From Pseudomonas gingeri (lineage in GTDB: Bacteria > Pseudomonadota > Gammaproteobacteria > Pseudomonadales > Pseudomonadaceae), in assembly GCF_013385425.1 (NCBI RefSeq), contig NZ_JACAQA010000005.1, positions 330,549 through 394,548 of the forward strand: a stretch of 64,000 nt of DNA. Reading direction: 5' to 3'. The notes below the pieces were generated by a model that was not told the origin of the DNA, searched no databases, and saw nothing but the letters and a program-made list of their open reading frames with translations. The position numbers and the translations under genes are program-made. Below are positions 46,957 through 55,296 of this stretch, in pieces; the stretch's first letter is position 1; every line of letters starts with the position of its first letter.

Positions 46957-47799
46957 ATGGGGTTTGCTTTAACACGGGCCTTGTCAGGCTGTTTGATGTT
47001 GCTGTGCCTGGGGTCGGCGCTGGCGGCGACCGCACCGGCGGATAAAGCGCCGGCGGCCAAGGCACTGTTGGAAAAGGCCGTGGCTTATTACCGCGACCAG
47101 GGCGACAAGGCATTCGCGGCGTTCAGTCGCCAGGGCGAGTTCGTCGATCAGGACCGCTATGTGTTTGTGGTCGACACCCGAGGGGTGATGCTGGCCAGCG
47201 GTGGGCCGTCTTCAGCGTTGATCGGGCGCGACGTATCCGAGGCCCTGGGCCTGGATTTGCGCAAGGCATTCAAGGACACGCTCAAGACCCCGGAAGGCAG
47301 CGGCATCCACGAGGCCGAGTATCGCTGGCAGAACTGGAATGATGGCAAGGTCGAGCGCAAGCGGGTGTTTTTCCAGCGGGTCGGTGAGCGTATCCTCGCG
47401 GTCGGTTATTACCTGCCCCGAGCCTCGCCGCAGCAGGCCGAAGCCTTGCTGGCCAGGGCGGCGACCGATCTGGGCAAGGACAAGCAGGCCACGCTCGAGT
47501 CGATCAATGCACTGGGTTTCCTGGAGGACGACCTGTATGTCTTCGTGGTGGACCTGAAAACCCATCGTTACCTGGCCCACGGGACCAACCTGCGACTGGT
47601 GAACACCGACTTCAGCAAAATCAGGGACCCCGACGGCAAACCGGTGGGGGAGCCGATCCTGGCGCTGATGGCCAAGCAGGAGCGCGCAGAGTATGAGTAT
47701 CGCTGGAAGAACCCGGTGACCGGAAAGATCGAAGACAAGCATGCCTACCTGAGGCGGGTCGGGCAGTACCTGGTGGCGGTCGGCTACTACAGCCCTTGA
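46957..47799 (+). CDS. Periplasmic tandem Cache-domain protein
   Basis: A 280-aa exported protein (signal peptide ending GSALA) made of two similar Cache domains: QDRYVFVVDTRGVMLASGG...FFQRVGERILAVGYYLP and DDLYVFVVDLKTHRYLAHG...YLRRVGQYLVAVGYYSP. It has no membrane anchor or signalling output. Such proteins bind small molecules in the periplasm. It diverges from the dCache diguanylate cyclase, which may sense the same or a presented ligand (inference). Confidence 0.82.
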   Translation: MGFALTRALSGCLMLLCLGSALAATAPADKAPAAKALLEKAVAYYRDQGDKAFAAFSRQGEFVDQDRYVFVVDTRGVMLASGGPSSALIGRDVSEALGLDLRKAFKDTLKTPEGSGIHEAEYRWQNWNDGKVERKRVFFQRVGERILAVGYYLPRASPQQAEALLARAATDLGKDKQATLESINALGFLEDDLYVFVVDLKTHRYLAHGTNLRLVNTDFSKIRDPDGKPVGEPILALMAKQERAEYEYRWKNPVTGKIEDKHAYLRRVGQYLVAVGYYSP

Positions 47800-47825
47800 C
47801 CGACCCCACCAGGGAATTCCTTCGA

Positions 47826-49343
47826 CTAGCGGGCCTTGTCTTCGCGCCCGCGCAGAACTTTGTTCGGCATCGCCAGCGCCGCCGCCAGACCCAGCAGGGC
47901 GACGGCGGCGCTGATCAGCAGCAGGTGCCGGAAGGTCAACAGCAGCTCGGCGCGCAAGGCGTCGCGCGCCGGACCTTCGGCGCTGTTCAGGCCTTCGAGC
48001 AGGGCATTGCCCGAACTGCCTTCGGTGACCAGCGAAGCGCCGGCCAAATGGCTCAGGCTGGAGTCCTGCAACAGCGCCAGCAACAACGCCGACATCAGTG
48101 CCACGCCCATCGCGCCGCCGAGGGAGCGGAACAGGTTGGTGGTGCTGGTGGCGACGCCGATATCGTGCTGTGCCACGGAGTTCTGCGTACCCACCAGCGA
48201 GGTCGGGAATTGCAGGCCGCCGGCGATCCCGCTGAGCAGCATGAACAGGCTGCTGAGCAGCACCGCCTGGGGTGGGGTAAACGCCATGCCGAGGATGCTC
48301 AGCGGCATCAATAGCGCACCGATCAGGATCAGCGGTTTGTAGTAGCCGGTCACCGAGGTCCGCCGTCCGGCAAAGTAGGCGCCCATGGGCAGCCCCATCG
48401 CCAGCGGCAGCAAGTGCAGGGCCGCGCTGTCGGCGCCGGCCCCGGTCACGCTCTGGAAGCGCAGGGGCATCAGTACGGTGAGGGAGATCGCCTGGAAGCT
48501 GGTGAAGAATATCGTGCACCAGCACAGCAGGGCGTTGCGGTTGAGGAACAGGTGCATCGGCAGCAAGGGCTCCACGGTGTGTCGCTCATGCAGGACAAAC
48601 AGCAGCAGGGCGATCAGCGCCGTGACCAGCAGGCCCAGGACCTGTCCGTCATTCCAGTGGTGGCCCTGGCCGATAAAGGTGATGCCCAGCAGCAGGGCGG
48701 TCAGGCCGATGATCATCAGCGCGGTGCCGAGATAGTCGATGATCGGCTTGCGTTGCGGTATCGGCAGGCCGACCAGGGTGCGGTGGGCCACCAGCCAGGC
48801 ACCCAGGCCCAGCGGCAGGTTGATCAGGAACACCCAGCGCCACGACAGGTACTCGGTCATATAGCCGCCGAGGACCGGCCCGGCCACGCTGGCCACCGCG
48901 TACATGCTGCTGAAATACCCCTGGTAACGGCCGCGTTCGCGGGGCGGGATAATGTCGCCGATAATCGCCTGGCTGACCGAAATCATGCCGCCAGCGCCGA
49001 TGCCCTGGATGATCCGCGCCAGCACCAGTTGTTCCATGTTCTGGGCCAGGCCGCAGAACAGCGAGGCAAGGGTGAACAGGCCCATGCCGAACAGCATCAG
49101 CCGGCGTCGACCGTAGAGATCGCCGAGCTTGCCGTAGATCGGCACGGCCACGGTCATGGCCACCATATAGCCGGAAATCACCCAGGCGAGCAGGCCGACA
49201 TCCTTGAATTGGGCGGAGATGGCGGGCATCGAGACAGCGACAATGGTCTGGTCCAGCGCACCGAGGAAAATCGCCAGCATCAAGGCGATCAGGATACTGC
49301 GAATCGCCGGCTTCGTTTGGCCGGGCTGATTGAGATTGGTCAC
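47826..49343 (-). CDS. MFS multidrug exporter, DHA2 (EmrB/QacA) family
   Basis: A 505-aa, 14-helix drug:proton antiporter. Motif C-like LDQTIVAVSMPAI at helix 1, motif A GKLGDLYGRRRLMLFG and ARIIQGIGAGGMISVSQAII are present. It would export drugs or metabolites across the inner membrane. No periplasmic adaptor (EmrA-like) gene is adjacent, so it probably acts alone. Confidence 0.88.
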   Translation of the reverse strand: MTNLNQPGQTKPAIRSILIALMLAIFLGALDQTIVAVSMPAISAQFKDVGLLAWVISGYMVAMTVAVPIYGKLGDLYGRRRLMLFGMGLFTLASLFCGLAQNMEQLVLARIIQGIGAGGMISVSQAIIGDIIPPRERGRYQGYFSSMYAVASVAGPVLGGYMTEYLSWRWVFLINLPLGLGAWLVAHRTLVGLPIPQRKPIIDYLGTALMIIGLTALLLGITFIGQGHHWNDGQVLGLLVTALIALLLFVLHERHTVEPLLPMHLFLNRNALLCWCTIFFTSFQAISLTVLMPLRFQSVTGAGADSAALHLLPLAMGLPMGAYFAGRRTSVTGYYKPLILIGALLMPLSILGMAFTPPQAVLLSSLFMLLSGIAGGLQFPTSLVGTQNSVAQHDIGVATSTTNLFRSLGGAMGVALMSALLLALLQDSSLSHLAGASLVTEGSSGNALLEGLNSAEGPARDALRAELLLTFRHLLLISAAVALLGLAAALAMPNKVLRGREDKAR

Positions 49344-49455
49344 GGTAGAACCTGCAAGCAGTGGTTGACCCGCTCACCAGGCAAGTGCGCGGGGATGCTT
49401 GCCAGTGTACTCGATAGCCTGCTATTCGATAGCCTCGTAAGTACAACCGCCGAGA

Positions 49456-49632
49456 TTATCTCAATGCACTCAGGCTGGCCGTATGGGGCACGCAGAAATC
49501 CAGGTGGCAGGTGGATAACCCCCGTGGCGTCTGTCGTATCTGTTCTACCCGCCAGGCCGCGGTGGCGTAGAGCGCTACAACGGCGGTGACGGCTAATACG
49601 GCGGCACACTTTCTTGTTTTTAGAATATTCAT
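49456..49632 (-). CDS. Small exported or membrane-anchored protein
   Basis: A 58-aa protein with one N-terminal hydrophobic segment (CAAVLAVTAVVALYATAAW, residues 9-27) and a short tail with two cysteines (STCHLDFCVPH), which could form a disulfide. AGAGGT precedes the ATG by about ten bases. No family recognised; it lies between the exporter and a LysR gene. Confidence 0.5.
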   Translation of the reverse strand: MNILKTRKCAAVLAVTAVVALYATAAWRVEQIRQTPRGLSTCHLDFCVPHTASLSALR

Positions 49633-49765
49633 GCTCTTGACCTCTGACTTTGCCGAACTCAGTTCGCTAGAAGGCACTGATTCAAGCCTAGGTCAGTTGT
49701 CGGGAGTTGCCAGTCACACCTGGCGTATCGTCGGTGCGCTATTCAGCCGGTGGATCGGCCAGTCC

Positions 49766-50671
49766 TTATAATCCCTCGTCCCAGAGTGGCACTTCGGGAA
49801 AGCGCCGCACCAGGAAGTCGAGCATGCTGCGCAGTGTCGCCGGCATGTGTTTGCGTGAGGCGTACACCGCATAGATATTCATCAGTATCGGTTCGGCCTG
49901 GGGCAGCAGGCGCACCAATTCGCCTCGTTTGATATAGGCCCCGGCCTGGTAGGTGGGCAGCATCGAGATGCCGGCCCCGGCGATCACCGCCTGCATCAGG
50001 GTGCTGGCCTCGTTGGCGCTGATATTGCCCTGCACCGGCACTGAAACCTGTTCTCCGTCCTGCTTGAAATGCCAGAGGCTTTTGCCGAAGTAGGAGTGGG
50101 TCAGGCAGTTGTGTCGGCTCAGGTCTTCCACCCGCTGCGGCGCCGGATGTTCGCGCAGATAGGCCGGGGAAGCGCAGATCACCGAGCGACAGACGGTCAG
50201 TCGGCGGGCGATCAGGTTCGGGTCCAGCTCGGTGCTGGTGCGAATCGCCAGGTCGATGCGCTCGTCCACCAGGTTCACCGTGCGGTCGAGCATCTGCAGG
50301 TCGACGCTGACGCCCGGATGGTGCTTGACGTATTCGGCCATGGCATCGGCCAGTTGCGCGAGGCCGAAGGAGGTACTGACGCTGATCCGCAACAGCCCGC
50401 GCGGCGCCTCGTCCGGAACGCTGACGGCGGCTTGCAGGTCCGCCGACAATTCCAGCATCTGGCGGCAGCGTGGCAGGGTTTCGTTGCCGGCGGCGGTCAG
50501 GCTCAGCTTGCGGGTGGTACGGTGCATCAGCCGGGCGCCGACCCAGTCCTCCAGCTCCGCGAGGTAGCGCGATACCACCGGGCGCGACAGGTCCAGATGG
50601 TCGGCCGCCGCCGACTGGCTGCCCAGGTCGACCACCGTGACGAAGACCCGCATTGCCGTAAGACGATCCAT
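49766..50671 (-). CDS. LysR-family regulator
   Basis: A 301-aa LysR regulator with the N-terminal HTH MRVFVTVVDLGSQSAAADHL and SRPVVSRYLAELEDWVG, and a substrate-binding domain (LLRISVSTSFGLAQLADAM). It is divergent from the metallo-beta-lactamase-fold gene at 50784, 112 bases away, so it is the likely regulator of that gene and possibly of the NAD-binding protein next to it. Confidence 0.88.
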   Translation of the reverse strand: MDRLTAMRVFVTVVDLGSQSAAADHLDLSRPVVSRYLAELEDWVGARLMHRTTRKLSLTAAGNETLPRCRQMLELSADLQAAVSVPDEAPRGLLRISVSTSFGLAQLADAMAEYVKHHPGVSVDLQMLDRTVNLVDERIDLAIRTSTELDPNLIARRLTVCRSVICASPAYLREHPAPQRVEDLSRHNCLTHSYFGKSLWHFKQDGEQVSVPVQGNISANEASTLMQAVIAGAGISMLPTYQAGAYIKRGELVRLLPQAEPILMNIYAVYASRKHMPATLRSMLDFLVRRFPEVPLWDEGL

Positions 50672-50783
50672 GATTTGACCACTTTCAGAAACAAACTATG
50701 TTCCAGCATCGCATTTTTTGTATCGGTTCGGGCAACTAAGCTCTGTTCATCGCCATCACGGCCAACAGATCTCGGAGTTGCAC

Positions 50784-51668
50784 ATGATCGGATTGTCTTT
50801 GTTTCGTCGCCTCTTGCTCGCCAGCGCCACCCTGGGTTTTGTCGCCCACGCGGCGGCAGCCCAGCCGGCCTTGACCCTGGATGTCTACAATCCTGGGACC
50901 TCGGCGATTTTCCCGGTGAGTTCGGTGCTGGTCAGCGGTGAGAAGGAGGCAATCCTGGTGGATGCCCAGTTCGGCAAATCCCAGGCCGAACAACTGGTGG
51001 AAAAAATCCGCGCCAGCGGCAAGCAACTGACCACCATCTACATCAGCCATGGCGACCCGGACTACTACTTCGGCCTGGACACCCTTACCCAGGCATTCCC
51101 CCAGGCCAAGGTGCTGGCATCGGCACCGACCGTGGCGCATATCAAGACCACCGTCGACGGCAAGCTAGCGTTCTGGGGGCCGAAAATGGGCGCCGATGTG
51201 CCGGCGCACACGGTGCTGCCCCAGGTGCTCAAGGGCGATCGCCTGACGCTGGAAGGGCGTGAGCTGAAGGTGGTCGGTTTGAACAGCCAGCAACCGGATC
51301 GCACCTTTGTCTGGATTCCGTCGATCAAGGCGGTCGTGGGCGGTGTGGTGGTGGCGGAAAACATCCATGTGTGGATGGCCGACACCCAGACCGCGCAGTC
51401 CCATCGGGCCTGGTTGGCAACGCTGCAACACATCCAGGCGCTGAAACCCAAGACCCTGGTGCCCGGTCACTTCCTTGGCGACAGCTCGCGTTCCCTTGCG
51501 GCGGTGCAATTTACCGCGGACTACATCAAGGCCTTCGACGAAGAGACCGCCAAGGCCAAGGATTCCGCTGAACTGATTGCGGCGATGAATAAGCGTTATC
51601 CGGGCCTCGGCGAGGAGTCCTCCCTGGAGCTCAGCGCCAAGGTCGCCAAGGGCGAGATGAAGTGGTGA
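50784..51668 (+). CDS. Exported metallo-beta-lactamase-fold hydrolase
   Basis: A 294-aa protein with a signal peptide (LLLASATLGFVAHAAAAQ) and an MBL fold (SVLVSGEKEAILVDAQFG). The usual metal motif HxHxDH is replaced by SHGDPDYYFG, seen in a subclass of MBL proteins annotated as hydrolases; other ligands may be His in VPGHFLGD. The metal content and substrate are uncertain. CGGAG lies ten bases before the ATG. Downstream is an NAD-binding protein gene. Confidence 0.8.
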   Translation: MIGLSLFRRLLLASATLGFVAHAAAAQPALTLDVYNPGTSAIFPVSSVLVSGEKEAILVDAQFGKSQAEQLVEKIRASGKQLTTIYISHGDPDYYFGLDTLTQAFPQAKVLASAPTVAHIKTTVDGKLAFWGPKMGADVPAHTVLPQVLKGDRLTLEGRELKVVGLNSQQPDRTFVWIPSIKAVVGGVVVAENIHVWMADTQTAQSHRAWLATLQHIQALKPKTLVPGHFLGDSSRSLAAVQFTADYIKAFDEETAKAKDSAELIAAMNKRYPGLGEESSLELSAKVAKGEMKW

Positions 51669-51775
51669 GTTCGCTCACCTGTTGATTGGACGTATCTGTA
51701 GATCAGCCTTCCTGCTCCCTGGGCGGGAAGGCCCCCTCGACGCACAGCGTCATTCGATTGGAACTGGAGAGTGTC

Positions 51776-52390
51776 ATGAGCAAGATTGCAATCATTGGTG
51801 CCACCGGCCGTGCCGGTAGCCAGTTACTGGAAGAAGCCCTGCGTCGCGGCCACAGCGTGACCGCCATTGCCCGTAACCCGGCGAAGATCGCCGAGCGTGC
51901 CGGTGTGCTGAAAAAGGCGGTCGATGCGCTGGATGCCGCGGCGCTGGAAGCGGCGGTTGCCGGTCACGATGTGGTGATCAGCGCCGCGCATTTCGCCACC
52001 CTGCCGGCCGCAGCGGTGATCGGTCCGGTGAAGAAGGCCGGGGTCAAGCGCCTGCTGGTGGTCGGTGGGGCCGGTTCGCTGCTGTTGCCAGGTGGCGGTC
52101 GGGTGATCGACAGCCCGGGCTTTCCGGCGGAGTACAAGGCTGAGGCCAGTGCGGGGGCGGAGTTCCTTGAGAGCTTGCGCCAGGAAAAGGAACTTGATTG
52201 GAGCTTTCTGTCGCCGTCGGCGGAGTTTGTCGAAGGCGAGCGTACCGGGCACTTCCGCCTGGGCAAGGATGACCTGCTGGTGAGTGCCGAAGGTCGCAGC
52301 TGGATTACTTTCTCCGACTACGCCATCGCCCTGCTGGATGAAGTCGAGAAGCCTGCGCACTCGCGTCAGCGGTTTGCTGTCGGCTACTGA
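51776..52390 (+). CDS. NAD(P)-binding oxidoreductase (atypical SDR, NmrA-like)
   Basis: A 204-aa Rossmann-fold protein with the nucleotide-binding motif IAIIGATGRAGSQLLEEAL at the N terminus and VKRLLVVGGAGSLLL in the middle. It belongs to the YwnB/NmrA-like atypical SDRs, which act as redox sensors or reductases. No catalytic YxxxK is evident. GGAGAG precedes the ATG at 51776. Likely co-expressed with the upstream MBL gene under the LysR regulator. Confidence 0.83.
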   Translation: MSKIAIIGATGRAGSQLLEEALRRGHSVTAIARNPAKIAERAGVLKKAVDALDAAALEAAVAGHDVVISAAHFATLPAAAVIGPVKKAGVKRLLVVGGAGSLLLPGGGRVIDSPGFPAEYKAEASAGAEFLESLRQEKELDWSFLSPSAEFVEGERTGHFRLGKDDLLVSAEGRSWITFSDYAIALLDEVEKPAHSRQRFAVGY

Positions 52391-52408
52391 GTGCGTTAGC
52401 GACACCTT

Positions 52409-52495
52409 TGGACGCCGGCTTGCCGGCGATGAACGATAAAGCGGTCTGTCTGAGACACCGCAGCGTCTGCATCGCCGGCAAGCCGGCTCCTACAG
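52409..52495. repeat. REP palindrome pair
   Basis: Inverted units GGACGCCGGCTTGCCGGCGAT and ATCGCCGGCAAGCCGGCTCC flank a 35-base spacer, directly after the oxidoreductase gene. A second, related pair follows at 52537. Confidence 0.78.
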
Positions 52496-52536
52496 GATCC
52501 CTGTCGTGCCATAGATAAGTGGTCGAGCACAAAACT

Positions 52537-52613
52537 TGTGGGAGCGGAGCTTGCCCGTGAAGCTTTTAGCGCTCTCGAAGAGCCCCATCGCCAGCAAGCC
52601 GGCCTCTACAGGT
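52537..52613. repeat. REP palindrome pair
   Basis: Inverted units TGTGGGAGCGGAGCTTGCCC and ATCGCCAGCAAGCCGGCCTC with a short spacer. Together with the previous pair this makes a four-unit REP cluster between convergent genes, where it may stop transcription. Confidence 0.75.
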
Positions 52614-52631
52614 TTTGTGGTGTTCTTGCGA

Positions 52632-53516
52632 TCAACCCCGCTCCGCCGCCTGCGCCACCAGCCACTCCATCAACTCCCGCAACTCTGGCGCCGTCCCGGC
52701 CCTTTCCGGGTAGACCAGGTAATACGCCTGCCCGGTGCGCACCCGCAAATCGAACGGCATCACCAACCTTCCGGCACTCAGGTCCTCGCCGATCAACGCC
52801 CAATCGCCAATTGCCACGCCAGTGCCCTGGGACGCCACGCTCATCGCCAGGTCCAGGGTGTCGAAATGCTGTCCCTTGCCAATATTGCTGACCCGCGCGC
52901 CGGCTACCTTGAGCCAGGCTTCCCAGTCCCGCTGGTCGCGGGTGGGATGCAGGAGCATATGCTGCTCGAGGTCGGCGAAGCTGTTCAGCGGCACCGGACC
53001 TTCCAGCAGTTGCGGTGAGCAAACCGGCGTCAGTTGCTCGTCGAACAGATGGTGAGACGCCACCGAGGGCCCCGGCGCCGGGCCATAGACCACGGCGGCA
53101 TCGAATTCTTCCCGGCGGAAATCCACCGCGTGCTGCACCGTGGTGGTCAGCTCCACGGGCACGTCCGGGCGTTCCTTCTGCCATTGCAACAGGCGTGGCA
53201 GCAGCCAGCGCATCATGCAGGTCGGGGCCTTGAGTTGCAGGGCCTCGCGCCGGGCGCCGACCTGATCCACCGCTTCGTCGATCAGGTTGAACACCTGCTG
53301 GATCCGCGGAAACAACTCGCGGCCCTGGGCCGTCAGGCTCAGGCCACGGGCCTGGCGCTGGAACAGCGCATAACCCAGGTGGCTCTCCAACCCGGCGATC
53401 TGCCGGCTCACCGCACCCTGGGTGATGTGCAGCAGCTCGGCCGCGCGGGTGAAGTTGCAGCACTGGGCGGTGACCAGGAAGGTATGCAGAGCGGGCAGCG
53501 GTGGCGGACGTTTCAT
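52632..53516 (-). CDS. LysR/GcvA-type regulator of the guanidino-catabolic block
   Basis: A 294-aa LysR regulator of the GcvA subgroup. HTH: FLVTAQCCNFTRAAELLHI and QGAVSRQIAGLESHLGYALF. The effector domain includes CMMRWLLPRLLQWQKERPDV and YYLVYPERAGTAPELREL. The start MKRPPPLPAL at 53516 aligns with the family. It diverges from the TPP-decarboxylase gene at 53659 and is the natural regulator of that operon. Confidence 0.88.
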   Translation of the reverse strand: MKRPPPLPALHTFLVTAQCCNFTRAAELLHITQGAVSRQIAGLESHLGYALFQRQARGLSLTAQGRELFPRIQQVFNLIDEAVDQVGARREALQLKAPTCMMRWLLPRLLQWQKERPDVPVELTTTVQHAVDFRREEFDAAVVYGPAPGPSVASHHLFDEQLTPVCSPQLLEGPVPLNSFADLEQHMLLHPTRDQRDWEAWLKVAGARVSNIGKGQHFDTLDLAMSVASQGTGVAIGDWALIGEDLSAGRLVMPFDLRVRTGQAYYLVYPERAGTAPELRELMEWLVAQAAERG

Positions 53517-53658
53517 GGCGGGGCAGCTCAGGCATGACGACAGGACATGCCTAGTATGACTATTTTTGCCTTGTGCCCGCCATCGGCCAAACGCTCCAAT
53601 AACCCTATCGCTGTGCTCATCGGCAGCATGGCTTATACGAACAAGAAGGGCGGGACAG

Positions 53659-55296
53659 ATGGCGACGTGCGGCGAAGTATTGGTCAAGTTACTGGAAGGC
53701 TACGGGGTCGAGCAGGTGTTCGGCATTCCCGGCGTGCATACCGTGGAGCTCTATCGCGGGCTGGCATCATCGAGCATCGAGCATGTCACGCCGCGCCATG
53801 AACAGGGCGCCGGCTTTATGGCCGACGGCTATGCCCGCACCAGCGGCAAGCCGGGTGTGTGCTTTATCATCACCGGCCCCGGCATGACCAATATCACCAC
53901 GGCGATGGGCCAGGCCTATGCCGACTCGATCCCGATGCTGGTGATCTCCAGCGTCCAGTCCCGCAGTCAACTGGGCGGTGGGCGCGGCAAGCTGCACGAG
54001 TTGCCGAATCAGGGCACGCTGGTCGCGGGTGTCGCGGCGTTCTCCCATACGCTGATGTCGGCGGCCGAATTGCCGGCGGTGCTGGCCCGGGCCTTCGCGC
54101 TGTTCCAGGCCGGGCGGCCGCGTCCGGTGCATATCGAGATTCCTCTCGATGTACTGGTGGAAAACGCCGATGCCTTGCTCGACAGTCAGCCGGTGCAGAT
54201 TACCCGTGCCGGCGCCGCCCCCGCGGCGATCGCGCAAATGGCCGAACTGCTGGCCAAGGCCCGCCATCCGTTGATCCTCGCCGGTGGCGGTGCCATCGAT
54301 GCTGCCGCCGCGCTGACCCGGTTGGCGGAGCGGCTGGAGGCTCCGGTGGCCCTGACCATCAATGCCAAGGGCATGTTGCCGTCGCGCCATCCGCTGCTGA
54401 TCGGATCGACCCAATCCATGGTCGCCACCCGTGCCCTGGTGGCGGATGCCGACGTGGTCCTGGCCATCGGCACGGAGCTGGCGGAAACCGACTACGACAT
54501 CACCTTTGCCGGTGGTTTCGAGATTCCCGGCACCTTGCTGCGGGTCGATATCGACCCGGATCAGACCGTGCGCAACTATCCGCCCAAGGTCGCGCTGGTG
54601 TCCGATTCGCGGACCGCCGCCGAGGCGTTGCTCGCCGCCGTCGAAGGCCAGGCGCTGGCTGCACGCCAAGGCGATTGGGGACCGCAACGCGCCGCCGCCT
54701 TGCGCGCCGAACTGGATGCGCTTTGGGACGCTCCGACCCGTGCCCAGACGCAATTCCTCAACACCGTTCTCGAGGTGTTGCCGGAGGCGGTGCTGGTGGG
54801 TGACTCGACCCAACCGGTCTACACCGGCAACCTGACCCTGAACCCGGAGCACCCACGGCGCTGGTTCAACTCGTCCACCGGCTACGGCACCCTCGGTTAT
54901 GCCTTGCCGGCGGCCATCGGTGCCTGGTTGGGCGGCGCCAGCGAACGCAGCCAGCGGCCTCCTGTGGTCTGCCTGATCGGTGACGGCGGCTTGCAGTTCA
55001 CCCTGTCGGAACTGGCCAGCGCGGTGGAAGCGCGGACCCCGATCATCGTGCTGCTGTGGAACAACCAGGGCTACGAAGAGATCAAGAAATACATGGTCAA
55101 TCGCGCTATCACCCCGGTTGGCGTGGATATCTATACCCCGGACTTTATCGGTGTTGCCCGAGCCCTGGGTTGCGTGGCCGAGGCCGTTTCCGGTGTTGAG
55201 ACCTTGCGTAGCGCCCTGGAGGCCGCCGCGGATCGCCAGGGACCGACCCTGATCGAAATCGACCAGCACCTGTGGATGGAAGGGGAGGCCTGGTGA
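53659..55296 (+). CDS. TPP-dependent 2-oxoacid decarboxylase, AruI-like
   Basis: A 545-aa thiamine-pyrophosphate enzyme. The N-terminal PYR domain has FGIPGVHTVELYRGL, TPRHEQGAGFMADGYART and the Glu for TPP activation; the C-terminal PP domain has GDGGLQFTLSELAS and NNQGYEEIK, the Mg/TPP motif. HTVELYRGL and the overall layout resemble AruI, which decarboxylates 5-guanidino-2-oxopentanoate (2-ketoarginine) to 4-guanidinobutanal, rather than acetolactate synthase. An aldehyde dehydrogenase follows immediately, matching the next step. The ATG at 53659 fits the domain start. Confidence 0.82.
   Translation: MATCGEVLVKLLEGYGVEQVFGIPGVHTVELYRGLASSSIEHVTPRHEQGAGFMADGYARTSGKPGVCFIITGPGMTNITTAMGQAYADSIPMLVISSVQSRSQLGGGRGKLHELPNQGTLVAGVAAFSHTLMSAAELPAVLARAFALFQAGRPRPVHIEIPLDVLVENADALLDSQPVQITRAGAAPAAIAQMAELLAKARHPLILAGGGAIDAAAALTRLAERLEAPVALTINAKGMLPSRHPLLIGSTQSMVATRALVADADVVLAIGTELAETDYDITFAGGFEIPGTLLRVDIDPDQTVRNYPPKVALVSDSRTAAEALLAAVEGQALAARQGDWGPQRAAALRAELDALWDAPTRAQTQFLNTVLEVLPEAVLVGDSTQPVYTGNLTLNPEHPRRWFNSSTGYGTLGYALPAAIGAWLGGASERSQRPPVVCLIGDGGLQFTLSELASAVEARTPIIVLLWNNQGYEEIKKYMVNRAITPVGVDIYTPDFIGVARALGCVAEAVSGVETLRSALEAAADRQGPTLIEIDQHLWMEGEAW

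Noticed and set aside
48414..49589. Long plus-strand frame opposite the MFS exporter
   Set aside because: Gln/His/Arg-rich composition typical of antisense frames in GC-rich DNA; the exporter on the other strand has complete family motifs.
53767..55269. Long 500-codon frame on the minus strand opposite the TPP decarboxylase
   Set aside because: It mirrors the high-GC codon pattern of the plus-strand gene, has no ribosome-binding site or domain, and the plus-strand product is a clear enzyme.
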